Positions 18,938-27,462 of a DNA stretch of 64,000 bases are shown here, in pieces (position 1 is the first letter of the stretch; each line of letters opens with the position of its first letter). The DNA lies in the NCBI GenBank assembly GCA_016192455.1, contig JACPUC010000015.1, positions 1 through 64,000 of the forward strand, read 5' to 3'. The position numbers were made by a program, and so were the translations under genes. Below the pieces are notes generated by a model, which worked only from the letters and a program-made list of their open reading frames with translations, searched no databases and was not told the origin of the DNA. The stretch comes from Candidatus Tectimicrobiota bacterium (GTDB taxonomy: Bacteria; JACPUC01).

Positions 18938-20173
18938 ATGCTGGCGATCCAGTACCTGAAGAGCATCCCGCGCTTCCTCGCGGTGCGTGGGCTGGGGACG
19001 TTCTGGAAGGGGGCGGCGACGAGCCGATTCGGCTGCGCGCAGCTCCGCGAGATCGCCCCGCCCCCCTTGCCGAACGAGCGCTGGCTGCGCCTGCGCCCTA
19101 TCCTCGCCGGCATCTGCGGCTCGGACCTGGCGACGATCACGGCGAGGAACACCCCGTACTTCTCGCCCCTCCTCTCCTACCCGTTCACCCTCGGCCATGA
19201 GCTGGTAGGGCGCGTCGAGGAGGTGGGGGCGGCGGTCGAGGGGGTGGCGAGGGGCGACAAGGTCCTCGTCGAGCCGGCGTTAAGCTGCGCGGTGCGGGGC
19301 ATCGAGCCGCCCTGCCCGATGTGCCAGGCCGGCCATGCCGCCTGCTGCCTGAACATCATGCACGGCGCCATCTCCCCCGGCATCCAGACCGGCTACTGCC
19401 GCGATACCGGGGGCGGCTGGAGCGAGTCCCTGGTGGTGCACGAGCGGCAGGTGCTGCGGGCCCCCGAGGAGACGCCGGACGAGGCGCTCGTGCTGGTGGA
19501 GCCTTTGAGCTGCGCGGTGCACGCCGCCCTGAAGGTCGCTTGCCCGGCGGCCGGCACGGCCCTGGTGCTGGGGTGCGGCGCCATCGGCTTGCTCCTCACC
19601 TTTGCGCTGCGCACCCTTGGGAATCCCGGCCGCATCATCGCGGTCCACCGCTACCCCCACCAGGCGGCGTTCGCCAGGGTCTTCGGCGCCGATTGCCTCG
19701 TCCAGGACGGTCCCGGGGTGGAGGAGGAGATCGCCGCGCTGACGCGCGCCGAGCGCCGCAAGCCGGAGATCGGCGGCAGCGTCTTCCTGGGCGGGGTGGA
19801 CGTGACCTACGATTGCGTCGGCTCCTCCGGCAGCCTCGACCAGGCCCTGCGCTACACGCGCGCGCTCGGGGCGGTTGCCGTGGTGGGCATGCCGGGGGTG
19901 CCGCGCGGCCTTGACTGGACGGCCATCTGGTACAAGGAGCTGCGCGTCGTCGGCACCTATGCGTACGGCCTTGAGGAGTACGCGGGTGAGCGCCTGCGCA
20001 CCTTCGAGCTGGCGGCCCGCCTGGCGCGCCGGCACGCCGCCAAGCTGGCGCCGCTCGTCGGGGCGCGCTACCCCCTGCGGGAGTTCCCGGCGGCCATTGC
20101 CTCGGCGCGCTTCAGCGGGCGGTCCGGCGTGGTGAAGACGGTCTTCGAGGTGACGCCGGAGGGGCGGCTGTAG
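18938..20173 (+). CDS. Zinc-dependent alcohol dehydrogenase (MDR family)
   Basis: The 411-residue protein has the catalytic-zinc ligands C60 (GICGSD) and H87-E88 (GHELVG). A structural-zinc cysteine group lies at C117, C126, C129, C136 and C137. The coenzyme fold has VLGCGAIGLL near residue 210. It is longer than typical 340-350-residue members, with extra sequence around the structural zinc loop. The family oxidises alcohols or polyols, or reduces aldehydes, with NAD(P). In this cluster it could act on a fatty alcohol/aldehyde or on a polar head-group polyol. I chose ATG 18938 because the frame upstream overlaps the HAD gene and has no family sequence. Confidence 0.9.
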   Translation: MLAIQYLKSIPRFLAVRGLGTFWKGAATSRFGCAQLREIAPPPLPNERWLRLRPILAGICGSDLATITARNTPYFSPLLSYPFTLGHELVGRVEEVGAAVEGVARGDKVLVEPALSCAVRGIEPPCPMCQAGHAACCLNIMHGAISPGIQTGYCRDTGGGWSESLVVHERQVLRAPEETPDEALVLVEPLSCAVHAALKVACPAAGTALVLGCGAIGLLLTFALRTLGNPGRIIAVHRYPHQAAFARVFGADCLVQDGPGVEEEIAALTRAERRKPEIGGSVFLGGVDVTYDCVGSSGSLDQALRYTRALGAVAVVGMPGVPRGLDWTAIWYKELRVVGTYAYGLEEYAGERLRTFELAARLARRHAAKLAPLVGARYPLREFPAAIASARFSGRSGVVKTVFEVTPEGRL

Positions 20174-20308
20174 GACGTTCCAGCCATGGCAGGGCGCTGC
20201 GGGCGGCCCTGGCAGAGGCGCCGGGAAGCGTTCGGTCGAGGAGACGTGGGCTCGTCCGCAGCGCCCCCGAAGTGAGCAAGGGATCGGAGCGGGAATCGAG
20301 GATCAGGG

Positions 20309-21922
20309 ATGCACGATGCCGCGCAGCAACGCGACCCGGAACGCGATCGCAACGGTCTTGTCTGGTACGTCGAGAAACCGAACCAAAAGTTTCTCTTCGC
20401 CTGCGGAGAGCGCTACGTTTGGGAGACCCTGCCACCCGGCACGCGCATCGTCGAGGCGCCGCCGTCGGTGCCGGGGCTTGCCGACCCGGACGCGGCGATC
20501 GAGGCGGCGCTGGAGCACCCCCTCGGCTGCGATCCCCTCTCGGCCCAGTTGCGGCCGGGGATGAAGGTGACCATCGCCTTCGACGACCTGTCGCTGCCGC
20601 TGCCGCCCATGCAGCGGCCCGACGTGCGCCAGCGCGTCATCGAGATCGTGCTGCGCAAGCTGGCCGCGGCCGGTATTGACGATATCCACCTCATCGTCGC
20701 CACCAGCCTTCACCGGCGCATGACCAAGGCCGAGCTGCAACACGCCCTGGGCCGCCGCATCGTGCGGGCGTTCTACCCGCATCGCCTTTACAACCACGAT
20801 GCGGAGAATCCGGACGGCATCGTCGCCCTCGGCAAGACCGAGCAGGGCGAGGTGGTGGAGTTGAACCGGCGGGCCGTCGAGTCGGACCTCCTGATCTACG
20901 TGAACATCAACCTCGTCTCCATGGACGGCGGCAACAAGTCGGTGCCCGTGGGCTTGGGAACCTACGCCAGCCTGCGCTTCCACCACAACGTGCACAGCCT
21001 CATGCAGTCGCGCTCTTTCATGGACCCGCGGCACTCCTACCTGCACCACTCCTGCGACCGCATGGGACGCGTGGTCGCCGAGCACGTCAAGATCTTCACC
21101 ATCGAAACGACCTTGAACGGCGACATGTTCCCCTGGTTCATGACCTTCCTCAACAAGACCGAGAAGCACTACACCGCCTTCGACCGCCTCTCCCTGCACG
21201 CCACCCGCGGCTTCCTCGACCACTCGCCCCTGGCGGTCAATCGCAGGCTCTTCCAGGCCATCAAGTCGCCCTACCAGCTCAGCGGCGTGCACGCCGGGGA
21301 GACGAACGCGGTGCACGCGAAGACAATGGAGCAGGTCTTCAAGCAGCACCTCGTGCGTGTCGAAGGCCAGGCGGACATCGTCGTCATGGGGTTGGCGCAC
21401 ATCTGTCCCTACAACGTCAACTCCATCATGAACCCCATCCTGGTCATGTGCCTGGGGCTGGGCTACATGTTCAACTTCTACCGCGGCCGGCCGCTGGGGC
21501 GGAAGGGTGGCGTGATGATCTTCCTGCATCCGGTGGAGTACAAGTTCAACGCCGTGCACCACCCCTCCTACATCGACTTCTTCGAGGAGGTGCTGACCGA
21601 GACGCAGGACTCCAGCGTCATCGAGGCGAAATACGAAGAGAGCTACGCGCGCAACCCCCGCTACCTCGAGGCGTATCGTTTCGGGCATGCCTACCACGGC
21701 GTGCACCCGTTCTACATGTGGTACTGGGGCACCCAGGGGCAGCGGCACTTCGCGCGCGTCATCTTCGTTAACCCCACCAGCCCACAGGCGGTGCGGCGCA
21801 TGGGGTTCGAGGCGGCGCCGTCGCTGCCGGCCGCCCTCGAGATGGCGCGCGACACGCTGGGGGCGAACGCCTCCATCACCTACCAGCGGGTGCCGCCGAT
21901 CTCGATGTGCGAGGTGGTCTGA
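20309..21922 (+). CDS. LarA-like protein (lactate racemase N-terminal domain, DUF2088)
   Basis: The 537-residue protein resembles LarA, the nickel-pincer lactate racemase, in its N-terminal half. The block IVATSLHRRMT (H135) corresponds to the H108 segment of Lactobacillus plantarum LarA. GGNKSVPVGL (K210) corresponds to the lysine that tethers the cofactor. H226 is 16 residues after the lysine, the spacing of the nickel ligand H200 after K184. The second acid/base histidine (H174 in LarA) is not where an ungapped comparison would put it. The C-terminal half is longer than in LarA. No larB, larC or larE is in the window. Substrate unknown; family members act on 2-hydroxy acids. Confidence 0.8.
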   Translation: MHDAAQQRDPERDRNGLVWYVEKPNQKFLFACGERYVWETLPPGTRIVEAPPSVPGLADPDAAIEAALEHPLGCDPLSAQLRPGMKVTIAFDDLSLPLPPMQRPDVRQRVIEIVLRKLAAAGIDDIHLIVATSLHRRMTKAELQHALGRRIVRAFYPHRLYNHDAENPDGIVALGKTEQGEVVELNRRAVESDLLIYVNINLVSMDGGNKSVPVGLGTYASLRFHHNVHSLMQSRSFMDPRHSYLHHSCDRMGRVVAEHVKIFTIETTLNGDMFPWFMTFLNKTEKHYTAFDRLSLHATRGFLDHSPLAVNRRLFQAIKSPYQLSGVHAGETNAVHAKTMEQVFKQHLVRVEGQADIVVMGLAHICPYNVNSIMNPILVMCLGLGYMFNFYRGRPLGRKGGVMIFLHPVEYKFNAVHHPSYIDFFEEVLTETQDSSVIEAKYEESYARNPRYLEAYRFGHAYHGVHPFYMWYWGTQGQRHFARVIFVNPTSPQAVRRMGFEAAPSLPAALEMARDTLGANASITYQRVPPISMCEVV

Positions 21923-21929
21923 GGAGCCG

Positions 21930-22913
21930 ATGAGGCCGCCGCTACCCGCGTTGAACCTGGCCGTCATCGTCAATCCCCGCTCCGGGGCGGGGAAGGGGCG
22001 GCGGCTTGCCGCGCGGCTGAGCGCCTGGTTGAAGCAGCAGGGGATTGTGGCGCCGTTCGCCCTCACCGAAGCGCCGGGCCACGGGCGCGCGCTGGCGGCG
22101 GGGTTCCTGAGAGAGGGCCACCGGCTCCTCATTGTCGTTGGCGGCGACGGCACGCTCCATGAGGTGGTGAATGCCATGGTGGCCGGGAGCGGTGGGCTTG
22201 CGAACGCCGCTCCGCCGCGCCAGCGACATGGCGTTGGCTCGATTGCGGTCAGCGCCGACGAACCCCCGCGCCCGCTGCTGGCGATCCTGCCGTGCGGCAA
22301 GGGGAACGACTTCGCCCGTGCCCTCGGCATCCCGACGCGCTGGGAAAGCTGGCTGGCGATGCTGCGGGCGGGATCGACGCGCGGCGTCGATCTGGGATGG
22401 GCCGGCGGGCGGGCCTTCACCACGGTTGCCGCGGTGGGGTTCGATGCCGAGGTGAGCGAGCGCGTCAACGCCGCCAGGCTGCGCGGCGCCGGCAGCATGC
22501 TCTACCTGCTCATGGCCCTGCGCCACCTGTTCCGCTACCAGCCGAAACTGCTGCGCCTGAGCGGCGATTTCGGCGTCTTCGAGGGTCGCGTCTTCCTCAC
22601 CGCCGTTGGCAACACGCCGCACTACGGCGGCGGCATGCGCATCACCCCCGGCGCCGACCCAGGGGACGGCGTCCTGGAGGTCTGCATCGTCGAGCCGATG
22701 CCGAAGCTGGCCGTGCTGCGCCTGCTGCCGAGCGTCTACACGGGCCGTCACGTCAGCCACCCGCGGGTGCGCTGCGAACGCACGCGCACCCTGCGCGTCG
22801 AAAGCCCTGAAGGGCCCCTCTGGCTGCACGCCGACGGCGAACCCCTCTGCCAAACCCCCGCCGCCATCGAGACCCTCCCGCGGGCCGTGCGGCTGCTCGT
22901 GCCGGCGCCGTAA
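21930..22913 (+). CDS. Diacylglycerol kinase family lipid kinase
   Basis: The 327-residue protein begins with a family opening, VIVNPRSGAGKG, and has the catalytic-loop motif GGDGT at residues 71-75 and the conserved CGKGNDFAR further on. These mark DAGK-catalytic-domain lipid kinases (DgkB/YegS/BmrU type) that phosphorylate diacylglycerol-like lipids or sphingosine-like alcohols. The segment between residues 83 and 112 is a low-complexity insertion. The ATG lies seven bases after the LarA-like stop, with GAGGAG overlapping that stop as ribosome-binding site. It is the last gene of the putative lipid operon and is followed by two hairpins. Confidence 0.9.
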   Translation: MRPPLPALNLAVIVNPRSGAGKGRRLAARLSAWLKQQGIVAPFALTEAPGHGRALAAGFLREGHRLLIVVGGDGTLHEVVNAMVAGSGGLANAAPPRQRHGVGSIAVSADEPPRPLLAILPCGKGNDFARALGIPTRWESWLAMLRAGSTRGVDLGWAGGRAFTTVAAVGFDAEVSERVNAARLRGAGSMLYLLMALRHLFRYQPKLLRLSGDFGVFEGRVFLTAVGNTPHYGGGMRITPGADPGDGVLEVCIVEPMPKLAVLRLLPSVYTGRHVSHPRVRCERTRTLRVESPEGPLWLHADGEPLCQTPAAIETLPRAVRLLVPAP

Positions 22914-22923
22914 GGGGTGTGAT

Positions 22924-22946
22924 GCGAGGGAGCATCGCCCCCTCGC
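22924..22946 (+). terminator. Inverted repeat, possible terminator of the lipid operon
   Basis: A seven-base stem GCGAGGG / CCCTCGC with a nine-base loop lies 11 bases after the kinase stop. No T-tract follows, so factor-independent termination is uncertain. Confidence 0.4.
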
Positions 22947-22959
22947 GCACCCCGTTTAC

Positions 22960-22980
22960 GCGAGCTGCTGCGCAGCTCGC
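22960..22980 (+). repeat. Perfect inverted repeat (8-bp stem)
   Basis: GCGAGCTG and CAGCTCGC form a perfect 8-bp stem around a 5-base loop (CTGCG). It lies directly after the first hairpin, at the point where base composition drops. It could be part of a terminator pair or a REP-like element. Confidence 0.45.
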
Positions 22981-22982
22981 GG

Positions 22983-23174
22983 GAGATAATCTGGGATTAC
23001 TTGAACTGTGCGAATCGAAAAAGGATTAGGAGCGAGACAGGCATCTTCCTGGCCTGGCTGTCGATCCTCTTCATGGCGCACTTTCACTACCCGTTTCACC
23101 TACCGACGACGCAGGCGCTCTTCATTGTGTTGACGGCGATGCTTTTGGTTGACAAGCCCACCGCAAGTCTGTAG
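22983..23174 (+). pseudogene. Remnant resembling the C-terminus of an O-antigen ligase/polymerase
   Basis: The frame ending at TAG 23172-23174 reads as a hydrophobic segment, FLAWLSILFMAHFHYPFHLP, followed by TTQALFIVLTAMLLV. The HFHYPFHLP type of motif before the last helix is what O-antigen ligase (Wzy_C/WaaL-like) membrane proteins show near their end. The frame has no start codon with a ribosome-binding site and no upstream part of such a gene, so I read it as a leftover fragment. The match is by pattern only. Confidence 0.4.
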
Positions 23175-23263
23175 ATTTGAGTCTACGGCGCAAACTGAGC
23201 GCCAAGCCCGGCGAAGGTTTCTCGCGCCACAACCGGGAGCTCGTAAGCGAGAGGGAGCCTACC

Positions 23264-24274
23264 ATGCCTCAGTTCATCTCCTTTACGCAGACCCAAGACA
23301 TGTTCGGACAATACGGCGGATCGCCGTACCCGCCCGACCGCGTGGTGGTTGACCAGCCGAACATCCGATCCGACGCGAGGCGTCTGGAAGCCGCGATCGC
23401 CAAACAGCGGACCGGCCTGGCGGCGGCAAGGGACAAACTCGCCAAGATGCGGGACCGGGTGAACGCGCTTTATGGCACGCCCGCGATGAATGATCCGGCG
23501 ATTCTGGCGATGTCGAATCATCACATCCCCGCCTTGGAGATCAGGGTCGCCGCCATCGAGACCGATCTTGGGTTGAAGGAACGCACGTTGGAGCGGACGA
23601 AGATTCTCTTGGCCCAGATGAGCGAGGATGAGAAGAATCTTCAGCAGGCCCAGGAGAACCCGGCGGTCGCGGCCGAGATGGGGAAGGTACTCACAGCGGC
23701 GGGGGTCAAGATCGGAGATATAATGGAAGAGACACAAGTGTTGCGAGAAAGATTTGATCAGATTCGGAGCGCAGTTGGTGATATTCTGATTGATTATTAC
23801 ATTTACGCTAGAATTGCTGAAATAGCAGATTCTAATCAGCTTCTTTGGCAGAGCAATGATTTCTGGGGGTTCTTGGACCGGCTCTATCGTAGTTCAATGG
23901 TTATTCGAATTCGGTCGCAGATTGACACCCATAAAGACGTGATTTCTTTTAGGAAGTTCCTTGAAGATCTAAAAACGTCTGATACTAAATTCAGAATTAG
24001 AAGAGAAGAAATAGATAGTGATATAATGCAATTAGATGAGAGTACCAAGCCAATCAAGGCTTACACAAATAAGTATGTTGCACACATTGATAAGAATCGG
24101 TCTGAGTTTAATACTAGGAGGGAACAGATTCGTTTAAGTATTGAAGTATTAGACAAGCTACTGTGTAAATACTGGAAGATCATGTTTGATGAGGATTTGC
24201 AAACCGTCCAATCGGAACTCGAATTCAAGAATTGGGAAGAAATTTTCTCCTTTCCATGGATAACTCCCAAATAA
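23264..24274 (+). CDS. Composite protein: coiled-coil N-terminal half, AbiU2/HEPN-like C-terminal half
   Basis: ATG 23264 follows GAGGGAG by six bases and gives 336 residues. Residues 1-153 are GC-rich in codons and form an Ala/Glu/Lys-rich helical region with coiled-coil character. Residues 154-336 are coded by markedly AT-rich DNA and resemble an AbiU2-type HEPN domain: a helical segment with SNDFWGFLDRLYRSSMVIRI, then NKYVAHID with H274. In active HEPN RNases an Arg lies about six residues before this His; here the position is Thr (T268). An internal ATG at 23723 with its own GGAG starts exactly at the junction. Possible defence-type gene; function not shown. Frame upstream to 23177 is also open. 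Confidence 0.65.
   Translation: MPQFISFTQTQDMFGQYGGSPYPPDRVVVDQPNIRSDARRLEAAIAKQRTGLAAARDKLAKMRDRVNALYGTPAMNDPAILAMSNHHIPALEIRVAAIETDLGLKERTLERTKILLAQMSEDEKNLQQAQENPAVAAEMGKVLTAAGVKIGDIMEETQVLRERFDQIRSAVGDILIDYYIYARIAEIADSNQLLWQSNDFWGFLDRLYRSSMVIRIRSQIDTHKDVISFRKFLEDLKTSDTKFRIRREEIDSDIMQLDESTKPIKAYTNKYVAHIDKNRSEFNTRREQIRLSIEVLDKLLCKYWKIMFDEDLQTVQSELEFKNWEEIFSFPWITPK
23714..23725 (+). promoter_or_regulatory. Internal ribosome-binding site and start inside the composite gene
   Basis: GGAG at 23714-23717 precedes an in-frame ATG at 23723-23725 by five bases. Starting there would give a 183-residue stand-alone AbiU2/HEPN-like protein, close to the usual size of such proteins. Confidence 0.45.
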
Positions 24275-24348
24275 GTCTGCAGTACTTCCTTTGGCATATT
24301 CCACGGTAGGATGAAACTGAATCATTTGAGATCCTCAGGTATGCCCCT

Positions 24349-25218
24349 TTACTTCACCGCGCCGACGGTGAAGCCGGCGATGAAGCGGTCGACGAAGAGG
24401 TTGTAGAGGATGGCGATGGGGACGCTGGCGATGAAGCAGGCGGCCATGAGGGAGCCCCAGAAGTAGACGTCGCCGCGCACCAGGAAGGTGGGCACCCCGA
24501 CGCTGATGGTGAAATCGGCGGACGAGGTGATGAAGGTGAGGGCGTAGACGAACTCCTGCATGACGAGCGTGAAGGTGAAGATGACCACCGTCAGGATGCC
24601 GGCGATCGAGATCGGCACGATGATCTTCACGAAGGCCCCGAAGCGGCTCAGGCCGTCGATCATCGCCGCCTCCTCGAGGTCGCGCGGGATGGCCTTGAAG
24701 AACCCCATGAGCAACCAGGTGGAGAAGGGGACGGTGATGCTCGGGTAGACGAGGACGAGCGACCAGAGGGAGTCCTGCAGCCCCAGGTTGGCGACGACGC
24801 GCGACAGCGGGATGAAGAGGAGGGTGGGCGGCACCAGGTAGGTGAGGAAGATGCCGATGCCGAGGCTCTCCCCCCAGCGCCCCGTCAGCCGCGCCAAGCT
24901 GTACCCGGCCGGCAGGGCGAGGGCGAGGGTGATGACCACCACGAGCAGGCCGACGAAGGCGGTGTTCCACATCCACTGGGCGAACTGCGTCTCGAAGAAG
25001 AGGACGCGCAGGTTCTCGATGGTGGCCGGTTCGTTGTAAAGGAAGGGGTTGTTGCCGCGGTTCAGGAGGTCGCGGGTCTGCTTGAAGGTGGTGATGAGCA
25101 TCCACAGGAAGGGAAAGGCGGCGAAGAAGGCGAAGAGAGCCACGACCCCATAGTGAGCGACCTCGCGGAGCGCCCGGAGCACGCTGAAACGGTTCCATCG
25201 GGAGCCTCGCGCCGCCAC
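24349..25218 (-). CDS. ABC transporter permease, MalG/UgpE type (CUT1)
   Basis: The 289-residue protein has six membrane spans and the permease coupling motif EAAMIDGLSRFGAFVKI near residue 187, which contacts the ATPase. It forms the second half of a heterodimeric inner-membrane channel for sugars, polyols or glycerol-phosphate-type solutes. It lies one base after the stop of the partner permease gene, so they are co-translated or tightly coupled. It is the last gene of the four-gene transporter operon and abuts the AT-rich island. Confidence 0.93.
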   Translation of the reverse strand: MAARGSRWNRFSVLRALREVAHYGVVALFAFFAAFPFLWMLITTFKQTRDLLNRGNNPFLYNEPATIENLRVLFFETQFAQWMWNTAFVGLLVVVITLALALPAGYSLARLTGRWGESLGIGIFLTYLVPPTLLFIPLSRVVANLGLQDSLWSLVLVYPSITVPFSTWLLMGFFKAIPRDLEEAAMIDGLSRFGAFVKIIVPISIAGILTVVIFTFTLVMQEFVYALTFITSSADFTISVGVPTFLVRGDVYFWGSLMAACFIASVPIAILYNLFVDRFIAGFTVGAVK

Positions 25219-25219
25219 C

Positions 25220-26203
25220 TCAGGTCACCTCCGAGCGGCGCGCCAGGCGCAGCATGAGGAAGGCCACCGCCACGAGGAGCGGGAAGAGGAAGAGCGCGAT
25301 CGCGGCTCCTTCGGCGAGGTCGCCGCCTTCGATGCCGGTGAAGAAGGCGAGGCTGGCGAGGACGTGCGTGGAGTCGAAGGGGCCTCCCCGCGTGAGAACG
25401 AAGATGACGATCATGTCGGTGAAGGTGAAGACGATGCCGAAGAGCACCGCCACCCCCATGATGGGGAGGACCATGGGGATGGTGATCTCGAAGAGCTGCC
25501 GCCAGAAGCGCGCGCCATCGGCGGCGGCGGCCTCCTGGATGTCGCGCGGGATCGAGGTGAGGCCGGCAAGGAGGATGATGGTCGCCAGCGGCAACAGACG
25601 CCAGACGTGCACCGCGATGACGGACGCCATGGCGAGCTTCGGCAGCCCCAGCCAGATCGGCCAGGTGCTCGGTCCGAAGATGCCCACCGCCCGCAGGCCC
25701 CAGTTGACGATGCTGTAGATGGAGTCGAGCATCCAGAGCCAGCCGATGGCGCCGAGGGAAATCGGCGCCACCCAGGGCAGGATGATGAGCAGGCGGACGA
25801 CCCACTTGCCGCGGAAATCCCGCACCAGGGACAGGGCGAGAATCTTCGCCAGGATCAGGACGATCGCCTGGGAGACAAACGTGAAGATGAAGCTGTTCTT
25901 CAGCGCCACTTGAAAGCCGGGCGTATCCAGGATGGCGCGGAAGTTCTTCAGGCCGACGAAGTGCAACTCCTCCGTGCCGACGGTGATATTGCTGAAGCTG
26001 TAGAAGAGGGCGAGAAAGAACGGCATGCCGATGAGGGCGGCGATGTAGATCACCGCCGGCGCGATCATCACCCGCCCAAGCCAATCCTCGCGATCGAGGA
26101 AGTAGGCGCGGCGTCTGGCCGGTGCTGCGCTGCTCACGCGCGGCTCTCCACCGGAAGGAGGATGCGGCTGGGCGACTGATGCCGGTTCATGCTCACCCCG
26201 CAC
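25220..26203 (-). CDS. ABC transporter permease, MalF/UgpA type (CUT1)
   Basis: This is the first permease of the transporter, with six or so membrane spans and the coupling motif EAAAADGARFWRQLFEI near residue 227. The longest frame starts at GTG 26203, but the first 22 residues look unstructured. A second GTG at 26137, five bases after GGTGGAG, is the better start and would give about 305 residues, close to family size. It lies between the ATPase gene and the MalG-type permease gene. Confidence 0.92.
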   Translation of the reverse strand: MRGEHEPASVAQPHPPSGGEPRVSSAAPARRRAYFLDREDWLGRVMIAPAVIYIAALIGMPFFLALFYSFSNITVGTEELHFVGLKNFRAILDTPGFQVALKNSFIFTFVSQAIVLILAKILALSLVRDFRGKWVVRLLIILPWVAPISLGAIGWLWMLDSIYSIVNWGLRAVGIFGPSTWPIWLGLPKLAMASVIAVHVWRLLPLATIILLAGLTSIPRDIQEAAAADGARFWRQLFEITIPMVLPIMGVAVLFGIVFTFTDMIVIFVLTRGGPFDSTHVLASLAFFTGIEGGDLAEGAAIALFLFPLLVAVAFLMLRLARRSEVT

Positions 26204-26218
26204 CGCGGCGCCTTTCTC

Positions 26219-27259
<1,041 letters not shown>

Positions 27260-27340
27260 GGAAGCATCACAGAGGTGAAGGAGACTGGCGCAGCCCCTCC
27301 CCCGCGAACACCATGAGAGGTGGCGTGGACACCATGAGGA

Positions 27341-27358
27341 GAGGAGGGATCACTCCTC
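27341..27358 (-). repeat. Small hairpin between binding-protein and ATPase genes
   Basis: GAGGAG and CTCCTC form a six-base stem with a six-base loop. A hairpin after the binding-protein gene is a common way to keep its mRNA more abundant than that of the membrane subunits; here this is inference from position only. Confidence 0.3.
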
Positions 27359-27462
27359 GCAGGGAGCCTCCTCCCCTCCTTCTCCGCGGACCTTGCAGCC
27401 GGGGACGAGGCCGCCCCCCGCCGCCCTGGCAAGGAACCCGCCGCCAGCAGCCGACGCGGGGC

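Larger units (their letters stand above)
22914..23263 (+). other. Spacer with hairpins and a gene remnant at the edge of an AT-richer island
   Basis: This 350-base stretch follows the lipid operon. It holds two strong inverted repeats (22924-22946 and 22960-22980), a short open remnant resembling an O-antigen ligase C-terminus (22983-23174) and the leader of the composite coiled-coil/HEPN-like gene. I see no intact gene. Confidence 0.5.

Noticed and set aside
27260-27462. Small gene between the binding-protein and ATPase genes
   Set aside because: Frames there are low complexity with no start signal; the only structure is a short hairpin and a near-repeat of CACCATGAG.
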